A DNA stretch of 64,000 nt from Alphaproteobacteria bacterium (GCA_002401695.1 NVTV01000001.1:110501-174500), one strand, 5' to 3'; numbered from the stretch's first letter, positions 26,679 to 36,754 are shown. Notes: generated by a model from the sequence alone, not told the origin. Numbers and translations are program-made.

Positions 26679-26755
26679 GGGCCAGTAGCTCAGTTGGTTA
26701 GAGCAATCCGCTCATAACGGATTGGTCGCTGGTTCAAGTCCGGCCTGGCCTACCA
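26679..26755 (+). tRNA. tRNA with CAU anticodon (Ile2 or elongator Met)
   Basis: The cloverleaf has acceptor GGGCCAG paired with CTGGCCT (first pair G:U), D arm GCTC/GAGC, anticodon stem ATCCG/CGGAT around CTCATAA, T arm GCTGG/CCGGC, and an encoded CCA. The variable loop and T arm (TGGTC GCTGG TTCAAGT) resemble E. coli ileX, so it may be tRNA-Ile2, whose C34 is changed to lysidine. Elongator tRNA-Met cannot be excluded. The initiator type is excluded because the acceptor starts with a base pair and the anticodon stem lacks three G:C pairs. Confidence 0.9.
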
Positions 26756-26855
26756 CTTTCATCAATAGCTTAGAGATTACTATCAATGTTTATCTAAGGT
26801 TTTAGGACAGTATTAATTTTTACGCTCATTAAATAGCAGTTTGAAGGATTAAAAA

Positions 26856-27149
26856 ATGAAGTGGTTCTTTGCTATATTATATACGCTATCCGGCCTTTTT
26901 TCTTCAGCTGCCTTATTTTTTATAATACTTATATCTCAGACTGGAAACGTGGGCATTAGAGAAGATGCAAACTCTATCACCCTTTTTGGAGTAATTGTAA
27001 TTATATCGATCACATGCCTAAGTATAAAATTTGCTTGGAAATGTAAGGAAGTTAATTGCATAAAACTAATAGGACTTACTTCATTAGTTTTAGTGAACCC
27101 GTTTTTAGCATCTGCAACAGCTGCATTAGCTTTCAAGTATGGTTTTTAA
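26856..27149 (+). CDS. Small membrane protein inside the tRNA-flanked insert
   Basis: This 97-residue protein has three predicted membrane helices: FFAILYTLSGLFSSAALFFI (about 4-23), an ITLFGVIVIISITCLSI helix (about 41-57) and a C-terminal IKLIGLTSLVLVNPFLASA helix (about 70-90). A GAAGGA ribosome site sits about eight bases before the ATG. It is the only gene in the ~0.5 kb segment between the tRNA and the duplicated tRNA 3' half, and it is AT-rich compared with the neighbours, so it is probably cargo or a remnant of an integrated element. No family is recognised. Confidence 0.55.
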   Translation: MKWFFAILYTLSGLFSSAALFFIILISQTGNVGIREDANSITLFGVIVIISITCLSIKFAWKCKEVNCIKLIGLTSLVLVNPFLASATAALAFKYGF

Positions 27150-27265
27150 TTATGGGATGGGTAAAGTGAAATTTGAAGCAGTAAAAATTTCTTGCCTCGA
27201 TTCTTTCAGGGTTCTATAATTATACCTACATTGAGGAAGTCCAATACTTTAGAGTGAAACTAGCA

Positions 27266-27316
27266 CGCTCATAACGGATTGGTCGCTGGTTCAAGTCCAG
27301 CCTGGCCTACCACTTT
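27266..27316 (+). pseudogene. Duplicated 3' half of the CAU tRNA
   Basis: The 51 bases from CGCTCATAACGG to TACCACTTT repeat positions 26709-26759 with one mismatch (A for G in the T stem). It begins in the anticodon arm and ends just past the CCA, so it cannot make a tRNA. Such a copy is what a tRNA-targeting integrase leaves at the far end of an inserted element. Confidence 0.85.
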
Positions 27317-27335
27317 TCAAAAGACAAGGATCACT

Positions 27336-28772
27336 ATGCCTTCCCAGAATATAAAATTCTTTAACCCCTTCATTACATCGAAACGTAAGAACGATATAAT
27401 CGTTACCGTTATCACTGCAAACGACTTCGACACATGGAGTAACGCGCAAACACCTGTTCTACAATTATTAATAGCCGAGCAAGGGTTCAAAGGAAAATCG
27501 GGAGAAATTCTTATCTCACGTGATGAAGCTGGCAAAACAAACACGATCATCGCAGGGTCAAGCGATAGCGCCTCTTTCAGTGATGGCAGCAAAATCCATG
27601 ATGCAATCAAAAACACATTTTCCGAAGACAGCCTAAAGAAAACCAGTTTTTCCATCGAAAGCAATGATCTGGACAAGCAACAGTTGGAGCGCCTACATAT
27701 CGGCTGGGCTCTGGCGATATACAAATTCTCGTTCTATAAAAAAGACAAAGAAAATAAACATGCCGCTCTGTGCCTCTCGTCAAACATTGATAAGAAACGT
27801 ATTCAAACCTATGTTGAGGGCGTATGCTTTATCCGTGATCTAGTCAACATCCCCGCCAATGATATGGGGCCTGACGAACTGGAAGCCGCAACAAAGACAC
27901 TCACCAAGCACCATAAGGTGAAGCTCAAAGTCATAAAAGATAATGATCTTACAGATCAAAATTTTCCGATGATTTACGAAGTTGGTAAAGCCAGCCCCCG
28001 CCGCCCACGCTTGCTCGATTTCACATGGGGCGATGAAAAGAACCCGAAGGTCACACTGGTTGGTAAAGGCGTGTGCTTTGACACAGGTGGGCTAGATATC
28101 AAACCGTCGCAATTCATGTTGACCATGAAAAAGGATATGGGCGGATCAGCGCATGTGCTTGGCCTCGCCCATATGATTATGAGCCTGAATTTGCCCATTC
28201 GTTTACGCGTCCTTATTCCCGCAGTAGAAAACTCCATTGCCGGAAACGCATATCGGCCCTCTGACATCATCAATAGCCGCAAAGGCATCACCGTTGAAGT
28301 TGGCAACACAGACGCAGAAGGCCGCCTTGTTCTGGCCGATGCGCTGACCTATGCGTGTGAAGAAAAGCCGGAGCTATTGATTGATTTTGCAACACTAACA
28401 GGCGCAGCGCGTATTGCTCTGGGGTACGATATACCCGCAATGTTCAGCAATAATGACGAAACCGCACACAGCATCCAGAAACTATCCGCCACGGATGACG
28501 TTGATGACGCTGTTTGGCACCTGCCCCTATGGAAACCCTACCGCAAAGAGCTGGACAGCCCCATCGCAGATATCAGCAGCACAGGCGTAGGCCGCGCAGG
28601 CGCAACAAACGCCGCCCTGTTCCTGCAAGAATTTATAGATAATGATATTGAATGGCTGCACATGGATGTCTTTTCTTGGGAGCAAAACGGCAAAACCGGA
28701 CGCCCCAAAGGCGGAGCAGACACAGGCATGCGCGCCATTTTCGCATTTTTGGAAGAGCGTTATGGTGAGTGA
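27336..28772 (+). CDS. pepA: Leucyl aminopeptidase family protein (M17)
   Basis: With ATG at 27336 (AAGGA five bases upstream) the protein is 478 residues. It carries the M17 cytosol aminopeptidase catalytic domain: GKGVCFDTGGLDIKPS near 247-262, MKKDMGGSAHV near 267-277 and the signature NTDAEGRLVLAD near 326-337, with the two-metal Lys, Asp and Glu ligands. Enzymes of this family remove N-terminal residues from peptides in the cytoplasm. A longer start at 27279 would lie inside the tRNA copy and is rejected. The end overlaps a converging small membrane protein by 13 bases. Confidence 0.92.
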   Translation: MPSQNIKFFNPFITSKRKNDIIVTVITANDFDTWSNAQTPVLQLLIAEQGFKGKSGEILISRDEAGKTNTIIAGSSDSASFSDGSKIHDAIKNTFSEDSLKKTSFSIESNDLDKQQLERLHIGWALAIYKFSFYKKDKENKHAALCLSSNIDKKRIQTYVEGVCFIRDLVNIPANDMGPDELEAATKTLTKHHKVKLKVIKDNDLTDQNFPMIYEVGKASPRRPRLLDFTWGDEKNPKVTLVGKGVCFDTGGLDIKPSQFMLTMKKDMGGSAHVLGLAHMIMSLNLPIRLRVLIPAVENSIAGNAYRPSDIINSRKGITVEVGNTDAEGRLVLADALTYACEEKPELLIDFATLTGAARIALGYDIPAMFSNNDETAHSIQKLSATDDVDDAVWHLPLWKPYRKELDSPIADISSTGVGRAGATNAALFLQEFIDNDIEWLHMDVFSWEQNGKTGRPKGGADTGMRAIFAFLEERYGE

Positions 28773-29050
28773 GTCATCATAAAAATAAAGGCAAGCAACA
28801 TCAAAACGTAAAAATCAAAGTAGAAGAAAGCCGTTATATAAGGCTTGAACTCTTCACGTTTCCATCTTCTGAGCCATATACTTATTACACTACAAATAAG
28901 TGAATATATGAAAATGATAACGCTATGCAATCCTAGGCCTTCGATAAACCCTGGAAAATAAGATATGGCACAAATTGCACCAACAAAAACATATGCTGAC
29001 GACATTAAAAGAAAATATAATGCCCAATCTTTTAAAAACGTAACGAACAT
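28760..29050 (-). CDS. Small integral membrane protein
   Basis: This 96-residue protein has three predicted membrane helices: about 10-33 (YFLLMSSAYVFVGAICAISY), 40-60 (SVIIFIYSLICSVISI) and 72-92 (AFFYFDFYVLMLLAFIFMM), with a basic RRWKREEF loop between the second and third. No family is recognised. It overlaps the end of pepA by 13 bases and its start is 16 bases after the Mur ligase stop on the same strand, so it may be the last gene of that transcript. Confidence 0.5.
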   Translation of the reverse strand: MFVTFLKDWALYFLLMSSAYVFVGAICAISYFPGFIEGLGLHSVIIFIYSLICSVISIWLRRWKREEFKPYITAFFYFDFYVLMLLAFIFMMTHSP

Positions 29051-29065
29051 TACAAACTACAGCCC

Positions 29066-30463
29066 CTAAAATGCCCCAAGAACATCATGCGCGAAACTGT
29101 GCAGTGTATCATCACGCGCGCCCATAATCACAATACGGTCGCCCTCTTTGGCATTATCCTTAAGAAAGGACGGGATTTCTTCACGCGTGGCAAACCAATG
29201 TGCTTGCACATCTTTGGCGGTTAAATCATCAATTAAATGCTTAGCCGTGACCGAGCGATCAACCGTGCCGCCAGCATAATAAGCTTCGGGCATCAACAAA
29301 ATATCATCTGCGCCCAGATATGTTTCAAATGCATTCACCAACTCTTGCCGCATCATTCGCAGAGGGCCAAAACCATGTGGTTGGAACATCACGATCAAAC
29401 GCCCATCAAATGATTTCAACGTCTGAAGACTGGCAGAGATTTTATCGGGATTATGCGCAAAATCATCAATGACACTAATACCGTTTTTCGTACCAATATA
29501 TTCCATACGACGATGAATGCCTTTAAACGCCTCAATACTTGCAATCGCTTTACCCGCATCCAACCCCATCGCAAAACATACAGCAAGCGCAGCCAAAGCA
29601 TTTTCAACATTATGTCGCCCCGGCACATTCAAAGTCACAGGATAAATTTTGCCATACGCCTTGAGGGAAAAAGTAATACCATACGCACTGGGCACAAGAT
29701 CAAGCGCAACAAGATTGGCAAAATCATCATCAATGCCATAGCTAATTATACGTGATCGAGAACGCATCTCGCACAAACTCTTCACCCGTGGCTGATCATA
29801 ATTCACAATCACTGCTGTGGTGGCGCGCCCCAAATAATCACCAAAGAGCTGCTCCAGCTCCTTCATCGTCTTATGATCCAGCGCGATATTATTCAGCAAA
29901 GCGATAGAGGGGTTATAATGTGCGATAGAGCCATCACTCTCATCCATCTCGGCGACAAATAAATCATCACGCCCTTTGCGAATGCCGGAGAATTTATCCG
30001 CCGCGTCGCTTTGGAAATTACGAATCCCGCCACCATTCACAACAGTGGGGTCTTCACCCATTTCCGCCAACATCGTTGCAACCATGCCTGTGACTGTAGA
30101 TTTACCGCTCGTCCCCGCAATGGCTATCTTATGCTCTGCCGCATTAAAGCATTCCGCCAAAATTTTCCCCCGCGTCAGGATTGGAATATTAAGTTCCTTC
30201 GCACGTTTTACATCGGGGATCGTATCTTCAATCGCACTAGAGACAACCAACACATCAATATTATCCGTAACCGCAGAACCATCCTGTGGGAAAAGCTCTA
30301 TGCCACTATCTTTTAATGCTTGAAATTTTTCCGGCGTTTTACCCTGATCATAAGAACGGTCAGACCCGACAATATGATGCTCCGCTTTTTGCAATAAGAC
30401 AGCAAGCGGCATCATGCCACTACCCCCTACACCGCAAAAACAGTAGGATTTATGATCACTCAT
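29066..30463 (-). CDS. Mur ligase family protein (MurC/Mpl-like)
   Basis: This 465-residue protein has the three-domain Mur ligase layout: an N-terminal Rossmann segment FCGVGGSGMMPLA (about 8-20), the ATP-binding AGTSGKSTVTGM loop (about 115-126), an ALDHK segment near 195, and the C-terminal DDFAHNPDKI (near 325). It resembles MurC, which adds L-alanine to UDP-MurNAc, and Mpl, which recycles murein tripeptide. The nucleotide loop TSGKST differs from the GTHGKT of typical MurC. There are no other mur genes around it, whereas MurC usually lies in the dcw cluster, so a recycling or side role is more likely. Exact substrate unknown. Confidence 0.8.
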   Translation of the reverse strand: MSDHKSYCFCGVGGSGMMPLAVLLQKAEHHIVGSDRSYDQGKTPEKFQALKDSGIELFPQDGSAVTDNIDVLVVSSAIEDTIPDVKRAKELNIPILTRGKILAECFNAAEHKIAIAGTSGKSTVTGMVATMLAEMGEDPTVVNGGGIRNFQSDAADKFSGIRKGRDDLFVAEMDESDGSIAHYNPSIALLNNIALDHKTMKELEQLFGDYLGRATTAVIVNYDQPRVKSLCEMRSRSRIISYGIDDDFANLVALDLVPSAYGITFSLKAYGKIYPVTLNVPGRHNVENALAALAVCFAMGLDAGKAIASIEAFKGIHRRMEYIGTKNGISVIDDFAHNPDKISASLQTLKSFDGRLIVMFQPHGFGPLRMMRQELVNAFETYLGADDILLMPEAYYAGGTVDRSVTAKHLIDDLTAKDVQAHWFATREEIPSFLKDNAKEGDRIVIMGARDDTLHSFAHDVLGAF

Positions 30464-30481
30464 GTTTGTAATCCAAATGCG

Positions 30482-31195
30482 TTATTGACCGGGATATATA
30501 GATACAGGCTCGGAAAGTGCTTCCTCAGATAGAACCTCTTCTGATGTAACAGAAACATCACCATCCACAAGCCCATCAAGAACAGACTGTAGTGAATCAT
30601 CATCCTCGCCTTCAACAGGCATAACATCTGAAGCAGACATATCTTCACTAACGGACGGCTCAGAAATCTCTTCTCCACGATGCAAGATTGGCTGCTCTAT
30701 TTTGAACTTATCCGAATTCAAACGTGGCTGCGATGATTTAAATTCCTCAAGGTCATAAGATTCAGGCTGTTTAATATCGCTGTTATTATGTTGAGGCAAT
30801 TTGTTAGGTTTCAATTCCACGTGCGAGAAATCAATCGCAATAACGGAAGGGTAATGATACAAAGAATCCGATGCATAATCCCACGCCATGCCTACAGGAC
30901 CGCCCCAAATTGCGCGTGTTGTAAGATCAGCCGGCACTTCCATTTTTATGGTTCTGTTTCCGGGCGCATGACACGTAATCAGCATATCTTTTTCAGATTT
31001 TTTGATGTTCAATGTCTGCGGTGGAAAAACTTGGTATTTAATACCATCAACAAAAGCAAAACATTTTGCATCCTGTGCATCAGGTGTCAAAAACGTAATA
31101 TTCTGATGTGATGATTCTGAAACATAGCCACAACCAGCCACAATAAGAACACCAAAGAGAGAAAGAAAAGAAACAGTCTGTTTACAAAGAGTCAT
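30482..31195 (-). CDS. Lipoprotein of unknown function
   Basis: This 237-residue protein starts with a lipoprotein signal peptide: KQTVSFLSLFGVLIVAGC gives the lipobox LIVAGC, with Cys22 as the lipidated residue. The mature N-terminal half has a small PEGA-like beta region (LTPDAQDAKCFAF, then KMEVPADLTTRAIWGGPVGMAWDYASD), while the C-terminal 90 residues are acidic, Ser/Glu/Asp-rich and probably disordered. The WGGPVGMAWDYASDSLYHYP segment recalls bacterial lipoproteins with PEGA-type domains. The location is probably the outer or inner membrane facing the periplasm. Confidence 0.7.
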   Translation of the reverse strand: MTLCKQTVSFLSLFGVLIVAGCGYVSESSHQNITFLTPDAQDAKCFAFVDGIKYQVFPPQTLNIKKSEKDMLITCHAPGNRTIKMEVPADLTTRAIWGGPVGMAWDYASDSLYHYPSVIAIDFSHVELKPNKLPQHNNSDIKQPESYDLEEFKSSQPRLNSDKFKIEQPILHRGEEISEPSVSEDMSASDVMPVEGEDDDSLQSVLDGLVDGDVSVTSEEVLSEEALSEPVSIYPGQ

Positions 31196-31250
31196 ATAAA
31201 TATCCCAAGAAAAAAAGTAATACCTTGCGAAGAATACATAATTTTAGACT

Positions 31251-33860
31251 CTATGACAACTCTTCTGAACTATTCACTGCGGTTTGTTCAATAATAAAGT
31301 CCAAACCACCATCTTTCACACCGACATTCACGCGCGATCCGGCAACCAAGTCCCCCGAAAGCAGCAGCTCCGCCAACTTGTTTTGTAAATGAACCTGTAT
31401 CGTGCGTTTTAAGGGACGCGCGCCATAGACGGGGTCGTACCCCTTATCCGCAATCCATTGCCGCGCCTTATCGGATAATTCCAATCCAACATGTTGTACG
31501 GCTAACAATTCATGTAAATACGTCAATTGGATATCGACAATTCCTTCAATTTCACTGCGCCCGAGCCGCGCAAACAAAAGCGTTTCATCAATACGGTTCA
31601 GAAATTCCGGTCTAAAACTGGCGCGCACAACATTCATAACTTCCTCACGCACCTCGTCGACATCCTCGCCCTCTTTCTGATTCACCAGAAATTCACTGCC
31701 CAAATTCGATGTCATAATGAGCAACGTATTACTGAAATTCACCGTGCGCCCTTGCCCATCAGTTAAACGCCCATCATCCAAGACTTGCAGTAAAACGTTA
31801 AACACATCGGGGTGCGCCTTTTCAATTTCATCAAACAGCACAACTTGATACGGCCGACGACGCACAGATTCAGTCAACGCCCCGCCTTCTTCATACCCAA
31901 CATAGCCCGGAGGCGCGCCAATCATGCGCGATACGGAATGCTTCTCCATATATTCCGACATATCCAACCGCACCATCGCCGTTTCATCATCAAACAGAAA
32001 CTCGGCCAAGGCCTTGGTTAATTCAGTTTTACCAACGCCAGTTGGCCCAAGAAACAAGAACGAGCCAATTGGTCTGTTCGGCGCTTGCAATCCTGCGCGC
32101 GAACGTCGTATCGCGTTAGCCACGGCATGAACGGCTTCATCTTGGCCAACGACGCGTTCCCGCAACTTGTCTTCCATGGACAGCAGCTTGTCACGCTCGC
32201 CCTCCATCATTTTATCAACGGGAATACCTGTCCATTTACTGACAATATAAGCGATATCATCGCTGGTCACTTCTTCATTAATCAGGTTTTGAGTGTCATC
32301 TTCCGCAGCAACTTTCAGCTTTTCTTCCAAATCCGGAATGGTTGAGTATTTCAGCTCACTCGCGGTTTCCCAGTTCCCTTCACGCTCGGCCTGTTCCAAT
32401 TCACTGCGCGCGCGATCAAGACTTTCGGTATGGCGCTGTCCGGCGTTGAGCTTTTCCTTCTCTGCCTGCCACTGCCCCGTCAAATCCGCAGACTTGGATT
32501 CAAGTTCATCCAGCTCTTCTTCCAGCTTTTTAAGCCGATCCTTCGAACCTTTATCTTTTTCTTTCTTCAACGCTTCACGCTCGATTTTAAGCTGGACTAT
32601 ACGGCGATCCAACTCGTCAATCGCCTCGGGCTTGCTGTCCACTTGCATCCGCAAACGTGAGGATGCCTCATCCACCAAATCAATCGCCTTATCAGGCAAG
32701 AACCGATCGGTGATATAGCGATCCGACAACGTCGAGGCCGACACAATTGCCGCATCCGTGATACGCACCCCATGATGAAGCTCATATTTCTCCTTCAAGC
32801 CACGTAGGATGGAAATCGTATCCTCCACCGTAGGCTCGCTGACAAAAACAGTTTGGAAACGCCGTGCCAAGGCCGCATCCTTTTCGATATGCTTGCGATA
32901 TTCATCCAGTGTCGTTGCCCCAACCATGTGCAGTTCCCCACGCGCAAGCGCAGGCTTCAGCATGTTCGATGCATCCATAGAGCCCTCGCTCTTCCCCGCA
33001 CCAACCAAAGTGTGCAGTTCGTCAAGGAACATAATAATTTGACCTTCCGCAGCGGCGATCTCATCCACCACAGCCTTCAAACGTTCTTCAAACTCACCGC
33101 GAAATTTCGCGCCCGCCAGTAATGCACCAAGGTCTAGTGACATCAAACGCTTATCCTTCAAGGATTCCGGCACATCACCATTTATAATGCGCTGTGCCAA
33201 GCCTTCTATAATCGCGGTTTTACCAACCCCAGGCTCCCCAATCAAAACGGGGTTATTCTTCGTCCGGCGCGAAAGCACTTGAATAGTGCGCCTGATTTCC
33301 TCATCCCGCCCGATAATCGGGTCTAACTTCCCATTACGGGCGGCTTCGGTTAAATCTTGCGCATATTTATTTAAGGCATCAAACTGATCTTCTGCACTGG
33401 CGCTATCCGCCGTACGACCTTTGCGCACATCATTGATGGCTTGGTTTACGTTTGTGTCACTCATGCCCGCATCTTCCAAATAGCCGGCAACATCGGTTTT
33501 CTTCGCCATAATCATGGCCTGCAAAATACGCTCCGTCGTGACAAAACGATCTCCTGCCTTCTCACCAATCAGTTCAGCATCCGCAACAATTTTTCCCAAA
33601 TCACCAGACAAGCGAAGCTGCCCCGCGCCGGAGCCACTGACCGACGGGAATTTTGAAATTGCCAAATTAACCGCGCTTTTCAAATCCGCGAGATTACCAT
33701 CACAACCACGCACAAGTTTCGACACCAGAGCATCAGAATCATCCAGCATCACTTTCAATAAATGCTCAGGCTCCAAAGATTGGTGGCTGTGGCGCGTAGC
33801 AAGTGTTTGCGCCTCTTGCAAAAAACTTTTCGTTTTTTCAGTGAGTTTATCAAAATTCAT
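31251..33860 (-). CDS. clpB: ATP-dependent chaperone ClpB
   Basis: The 869-residue disaggregase has the N-terminal repeat domain (to about 145), AAA+ domain 1 with Walker A GEPGVGKT near 205, the middle coiled-coil (about 400-530) rich in Lys/Glu/Leu, and AAA+ domain 2 with GPTGVGKT near 603. It works with DnaK to solubilise aggregated proteins. I chose the ATG at 33860 because it has GAAGGA seven bases upstream and matches the usual MNFDKLTEK start; a start at 33884 would add eight residues. A candidate heat-shock promoter lies upstream. Confidence 0.97.
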   Translation of the reverse strand: MNFDKLTEKTKSFLQEAQTLATRHSHQSLEPEHLLKVMLDDSDALVSKLVRGCDGNLADLKSAVNLAISKFPSVSGSGAGQLRLSGDLGKIVADAELIGEKAGDRFVTTERILQAMIMAKKTDVAGYLEDAGMSDTNVNQAINDVRKGRTADSASAEDQFDALNKYAQDLTEAARNGKLDPIIGRDEEIRRTIQVLSRRTKNNPVLIGEPGVGKTAIIEGLAQRIINGDVPESLKDKRLMSLDLGALLAGAKFRGEFEERLKAVVDEIAAAEGQIIMFLDELHTLVGAGKSEGSMDASNMLKPALARGELHMVGATTLDEYRKHIEKDAALARRFQTVFVSEPTVEDTISILRGLKEKYELHHGVRITDAAIVSASTLSDRYITDRFLPDKAIDLVDEASSRLRMQVDSKPEAIDELDRRIVQLKIEREALKKEKDKGSKDRLKKLEEELDELESKSADLTGQWQAEKEKLNAGQRHTESLDRARSELEQAEREGNWETASELKYSTIPDLEEKLKVAAEDDTQNLINEEVTSDDIAYIVSKWTGIPVDKMMEGERDKLLSMEDKLRERVVGQDEAVHAVANAIRRSRAGLQAPNRPIGSFLFLGPTGVGKTELTKALAEFLFDDETAMVRLDMSEYMEKHSVSRMIGAPPGYVGYEEGGALTESVRRRPYQVVLFDEIEKAHPDVFNVLLQVLDDGRLTDGQGRTVNFSNTLLIMTSNLGSEFLVNQKEGEDVDEVREEVMNVVRASFRPEFLNRIDETLLFARLGRSEIEGIVDIQLTYLHELLAVQHVGLELSDKARQWIADKGYDPVYGARPLKRTIQVHLQNKLAELLLSGDLVAGSRVNVGVKDGGLDFIIEQTAVNSSEELS

Positions 33861-33910
33861 CACAAATCCTTCCATTGGAAACACATCATACAGGTATTAT
33901 GCGCCTCTAA

Positions 33911-33938
33911 CTCTATATCTTGTTTGACCTTAATCAAG
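33911..33938 (-). promoter_or_regulatory. Candidate heat-shock (sigma-32) promoter of clpB
   Basis: On the minus strand CTTG (33935-33938) is followed after 17 bases by TATAGAG (33911-33917). Alphaproteobacterial sigma-32 promoters favour CTTG with a 17-18 base spacer; the -10 match is only partial. The position, about 50 bases before the clpB start, is right. Confidence 0.35.
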
Positions 33939-33964
33939 AAAAAAGGCGGTATGTAAACACCGCC
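33938..33964 (-). terminator. Rho-independent terminator after the DUF4167 gene
   Basis: On the minus strand GGCGGT-GTTTACAT-ACCGCC is followed by six Ts. It lies about 35 bases after the DUF4167 stop and just before the clpB promoter, separating the two units. Confidence 0.8.
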
Positions 33965-33997
33965 TTATATTGTTTCTATTTTGCTAAAGAAGAAAGA

Positions 33998-34489
33998 TTA
34001 TTCAACAATCTCTGTTTCTTGTGTTTCCTCTTTCGCTTCGATCTTTGCAGAGACCTCAGGCCCTAGAATGCTGGCCGGCAAAGACAGATCATCCACAGGC
34101 TTATCCACCGTTTTTTTAGCCGCGCGCACTGCATCGTTATTAGGTTGTTTTCCTTCAACGCGATTTCCTTCATCATCAGCCACCGCACCAGAAGGTAAAC
34201 CCTGAATTTTCTTGGCTTCCTGCGCTCCGCTTAACTCATTTATAATACGGATATAATGTTCAGCATGTTGGAAATAATTCTCTGCCACAGTATGATCGCC
34301 CATTGATGTGGAATCTTTTGCCAAAGCCAGATATTTTTCTGCCACTTGATGCGCTGTGCCACGGATCCGAACATCCGGCCCATTGCTATCATAGACTTGT
34401 GTACGCGGCTGATTATTGCGACGCCCACCATTATTGTTATTATTATTGTTACGGTTTCTGTGTCTTCTATTCGATGTTCCGTGTCTCAT
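33998..34489 (-). CDS. DUF4167 domain-containing protein
   Basis: This 163-residue protein has the hallmark basic Asn/Arg-rich start (MRHGTSNRRHRNRNNNNNNN) and then the DUF4167 core with VRIRGTAHQVAEKY (about 40-53) and AENYFQHAEHYIRI (about 69-82), an alphaproteobacterial family of unknown function. The remainder is low complexity. It lies downstream of prmC, the usual place for this gene in alphaproteobacteria. A good terminator follows. Confidence 0.88.
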   Translation of the reverse strand: MRHGTSNRRHRNRNNNNNNNGGRRNNQPRTQVYDSNGPDVRIRGTAHQVAEKYLALAKDSTSMGDHTVAENYFQHAEHYIRIINELSGAQEAKKIQGLPSGAVADDEGNRVEGKQPNNDAVRAAKKTVDKPVDDLSLPASILGPEVSAKIEAKEETQETEIVE

Positions 34490-34711
34490 ATTCTAGTCCA
34501 TAAGCGTTATAATTTTACACAACTCAACACGTACACCATACAGCATTTCCGTAGGCATAAACAGTCTGGTACACCAGTTTCTGTATAGTTAAACACAATA
34601 TATTGTTATCGTCTTATTCACTCTAACCACATATTGTGATCGTGTTGCGTTGAACAATTACAAGGTACAGCCAAGCACCTTTTCCAATCAAGGCGTATCG
34701 TTAAAAAAAAT

Positions 34712-35581
34712 TCATTTATCCCCACCAGAGATATCCACAACCCGCGGATTCCCTGCCAGATCAAAGTGAACGGTGCGTTGCGCAAAGCCAGCATCTTCCG
34801 CGAGTCGCATTACATCCTTTTCCTGATCATACCCAATTTCAAACAGGGCAATTCCATCGGGATTTAGAACGTTTTTTAATTGAGGAAAAAGTTCTTTATA
34901 GGGATCCAAACCATCATCGCCACCATCAAGTGCCAGAATCGGATCATGATTCCTTACTTCTTTGGACAAGGTTGGAATCACTTGATTCGAGATATATGGC
35001 GGATTCGATACAATAAGATCGAATTTTTTATTAATTCCATTCAGCCATGAACCACATGAAAACTGCGCACGCACAGCCACATGATTCTTATGTGCGTTTT
35101 CCTTGGCGCATTTCACCGCGCCCGAAGATAAATCAACACCCCAGCCACGCGCATTTTTAAATTCCGATAATAGAGAGATTAATAAACATCCACTGCCTGT
35201 TCCCAAATCAAGAATTTCTAACGGCCTATCCCGATCAGGGAAATGCTTTAACGCGACATCAATAATCAATTCACTATCAGGACGCGGATCAAGCGTGTCT
35301 TCGGAAATCAAAAACGCCAGCCCCCAAAATTCCCGACAGCCATAAATACGGGACAAAGGCTTGCCCGCGATACGCGCATTTATATCAGCGATAATTTCAT
35401 CATGTTGAGTTTGCGTAACAGAAGAATCAGGGCGCGCAATAATATCCGACCAATCATAGGGGGTGCGCTCCTCAATAATAAACCGCGCATCAAGATCAGG
35501 CATATTCACACCCGCGCCTTTAAGGCGAGCAATCATATCGTCATAAAATGGTTTGAGAGAATAATTCGAAAGCGCAGACAT
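34712..35581 (-). CDS. prmC: Peptide chain release factor N5-glutamine methyltransferase
   Basis: This 289-residue protein has the N-terminal helical domain and the class I methyltransferase core: ILDLGTGSGCLLISL (about 118-132) binds S-adenosylmethionine and SNPPYIS (about 190-196) is the NPPY catalytic motif. PrmC methylates the Gln of the GGQ motif of release factors. Its start is only six bases after the prfA stop, which couples the enzyme with its substrate. The preceding order lysC - rodZ-like - prfA is on the same strand. Confidence 0.95.
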   Translation of the reverse strand: MSALSNYSLKPFYDDMIARLKGAGVNMPDLDARFIIEERTPYDWSDIIARPDSSVTQTQHDEIIADINARIAGKPLSRIYGCREFWGLAFLISEDTLDPRPDSELIIDVALKHFPDRDRPLEILDLGTGSGCLLISLLSEFKNARGWGVDLSSGAVKCAKENAHKNHVAVRAQFSCGSWLNGINKKFDLIVSNPPYISNQVIPTLSKEVRNHDPILALDGGDDGLDPYKELFPQLKNVLNPDGIALFEIGYDQEKDVMRLAEDAGFAQRTVHFDLAGNPRVVDISGGDK

Positions 35582-35587
35582 AATGAC

Positions 35588-36652
35588 TTACGTTTCCAAG
35601 CGAGACAACGCTTCGGCTTGATCTTCGGCGATCAATGCATCGACAACCTCATCCAAGGCCTCACCACGAACAACATCTTCCAACTTATAAAGCGTCAGGT
35701 TAATACGATGATCGGTTAAACGCCCTTGTGGGAAATTATAGGTACGAATACGCTCTGACCTATCACCTGACCCAACCTGAGCCTTGCGATCTTCCGCACG
35801 TTCATCAGCCAGAATTTGACGTTCCCGATCATAGAGACGCGTGCGCAAAACCTTCATGGCTTTTTCTCTGTTCTTAATCTGGGAACGCGCTTCTTGCATT
35901 TCTACAACAACGCCCGTAGGTAAATGAACAATCCGCACGGCACTGTCTGTTGTATTGATATGCTGTCCACCCGCACCTTGTGCGCGATACGTATCAATGC
36001 GCAAATCTTTAGTCTCGATCCTCACATCAACATCTTCCGCCTCAGGCAAAACTGCAACCGTTGCGGCGGAGGTATGAACACGGCCTTGTGTTTCAGTTTT
36101 GGGAACGCGCTGCACACGATGCACACCCGACTCAAATTTCATTTTCGCAAAAACATTTTTGCCTGTGATTTGGGCAATCACCTCTTTATAACCACCAACA
36201 TCATTCTCTCTCGCCTCAACAACCTCGAATTTCCAGCCCATTTTCGAAGCATAGCCCTTATACATTCCAAATAAATCCGCGCAGAATAAACCGGCCTCAT
36301 CGCCGCCCGTTCCGGCGCGTATCTCTAAAATAGCATTCTTTGTATCGGCCTCATCCTTTGGAATCAGCACCAAGCGAATTTGTTTTTCCAATTCGGGAAT
36401 ACGGGCATTTAACACCCGCGTTTCTTCCTCTGCCATTGATTTCATTTCAGGATCAGAAAGCAATTCCTCAAGATCCGCTTTTTCCTGAATGGCTAGATCC
36501 AACTCACTAATAGCCTCAACGACAGGAGACAACTCTGCATATTCAACAGACAGCTTAGTAAATTCATCACCACTCAAACCACCCGCAGACATCAACACCG
36601 CCAATTCCTCATGGCGATCACAAATAGATGATAATTTTTCCTTCATGGACAT
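35588..36652 (-). CDS. prfA: Peptide chain release factor 1
   Basis: This 354-residue protein has the RF1 layout: helical domain, the PAKT-equivalent region, and the catalytic GGQ in [16 protein letters not shown] (about 226-241), followed by QKNREKAM-like [13 protein letters not shown]1 releases peptides at UAA and UAG codons. The MxM start gives two possible ATGs three codons apart. It forms an operon with prmC (six-base gap), and the rodZ-like gene ends... upstream on the same strand, about 100 bases before it. Confidence 0.95.
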   Translation of the reverse strand: MSMKEKLSSICDRHEELAVLMSAGGLSGDEFTKLSVEYAELSPVVEAISELDLAIQEKADLEELLSDPEMKSMAEEETRVLNARIPELEKQIRLVLIPKDEADTKNAILEIRAGTGGDEAGLFCADLFGMYKGYASKMGWKFEVVEARENDVGGYKEVIAQITGKNVFAKMKFESGVHRVQRVPKTETQGRVHTSAATVAVLPEAEDVDVRIETKDLRIDTYRAQGAGGQHINTTDSAVRIVHLPTGVVVEMQEARSQIKNREKAMKVLRTRLYDRERQILADERAEDRKAQVGSGDRSERIRTYNFPQGRLTDHRINLTLYKLEDVVRGEALDEVVDALIAEDQAEALSRLET

Positions 36653-36754
36653 GGTTTAAGTCTCTTACTTTTATAGTTTTATTCTTTGGCCTTGATAATC
36701 AAGCCTATGTGATACGTTACCTACACATTTTTTCAAAGGAAATAATCATTAAAC

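Noticed and set aside
27279-27335. A longer start for the aminopeptidase beginning in the tRNA copy
   Set aside because: The extra 19 residues are a translation of tRNA sequence and the ATG at 27336 has its own ribosome site.
31500-33120. Many plus-strand open frames in the clpB region
   Set aside because: They are antisense shadows of clpB, typical of high-information coding sequence, with no start signals.
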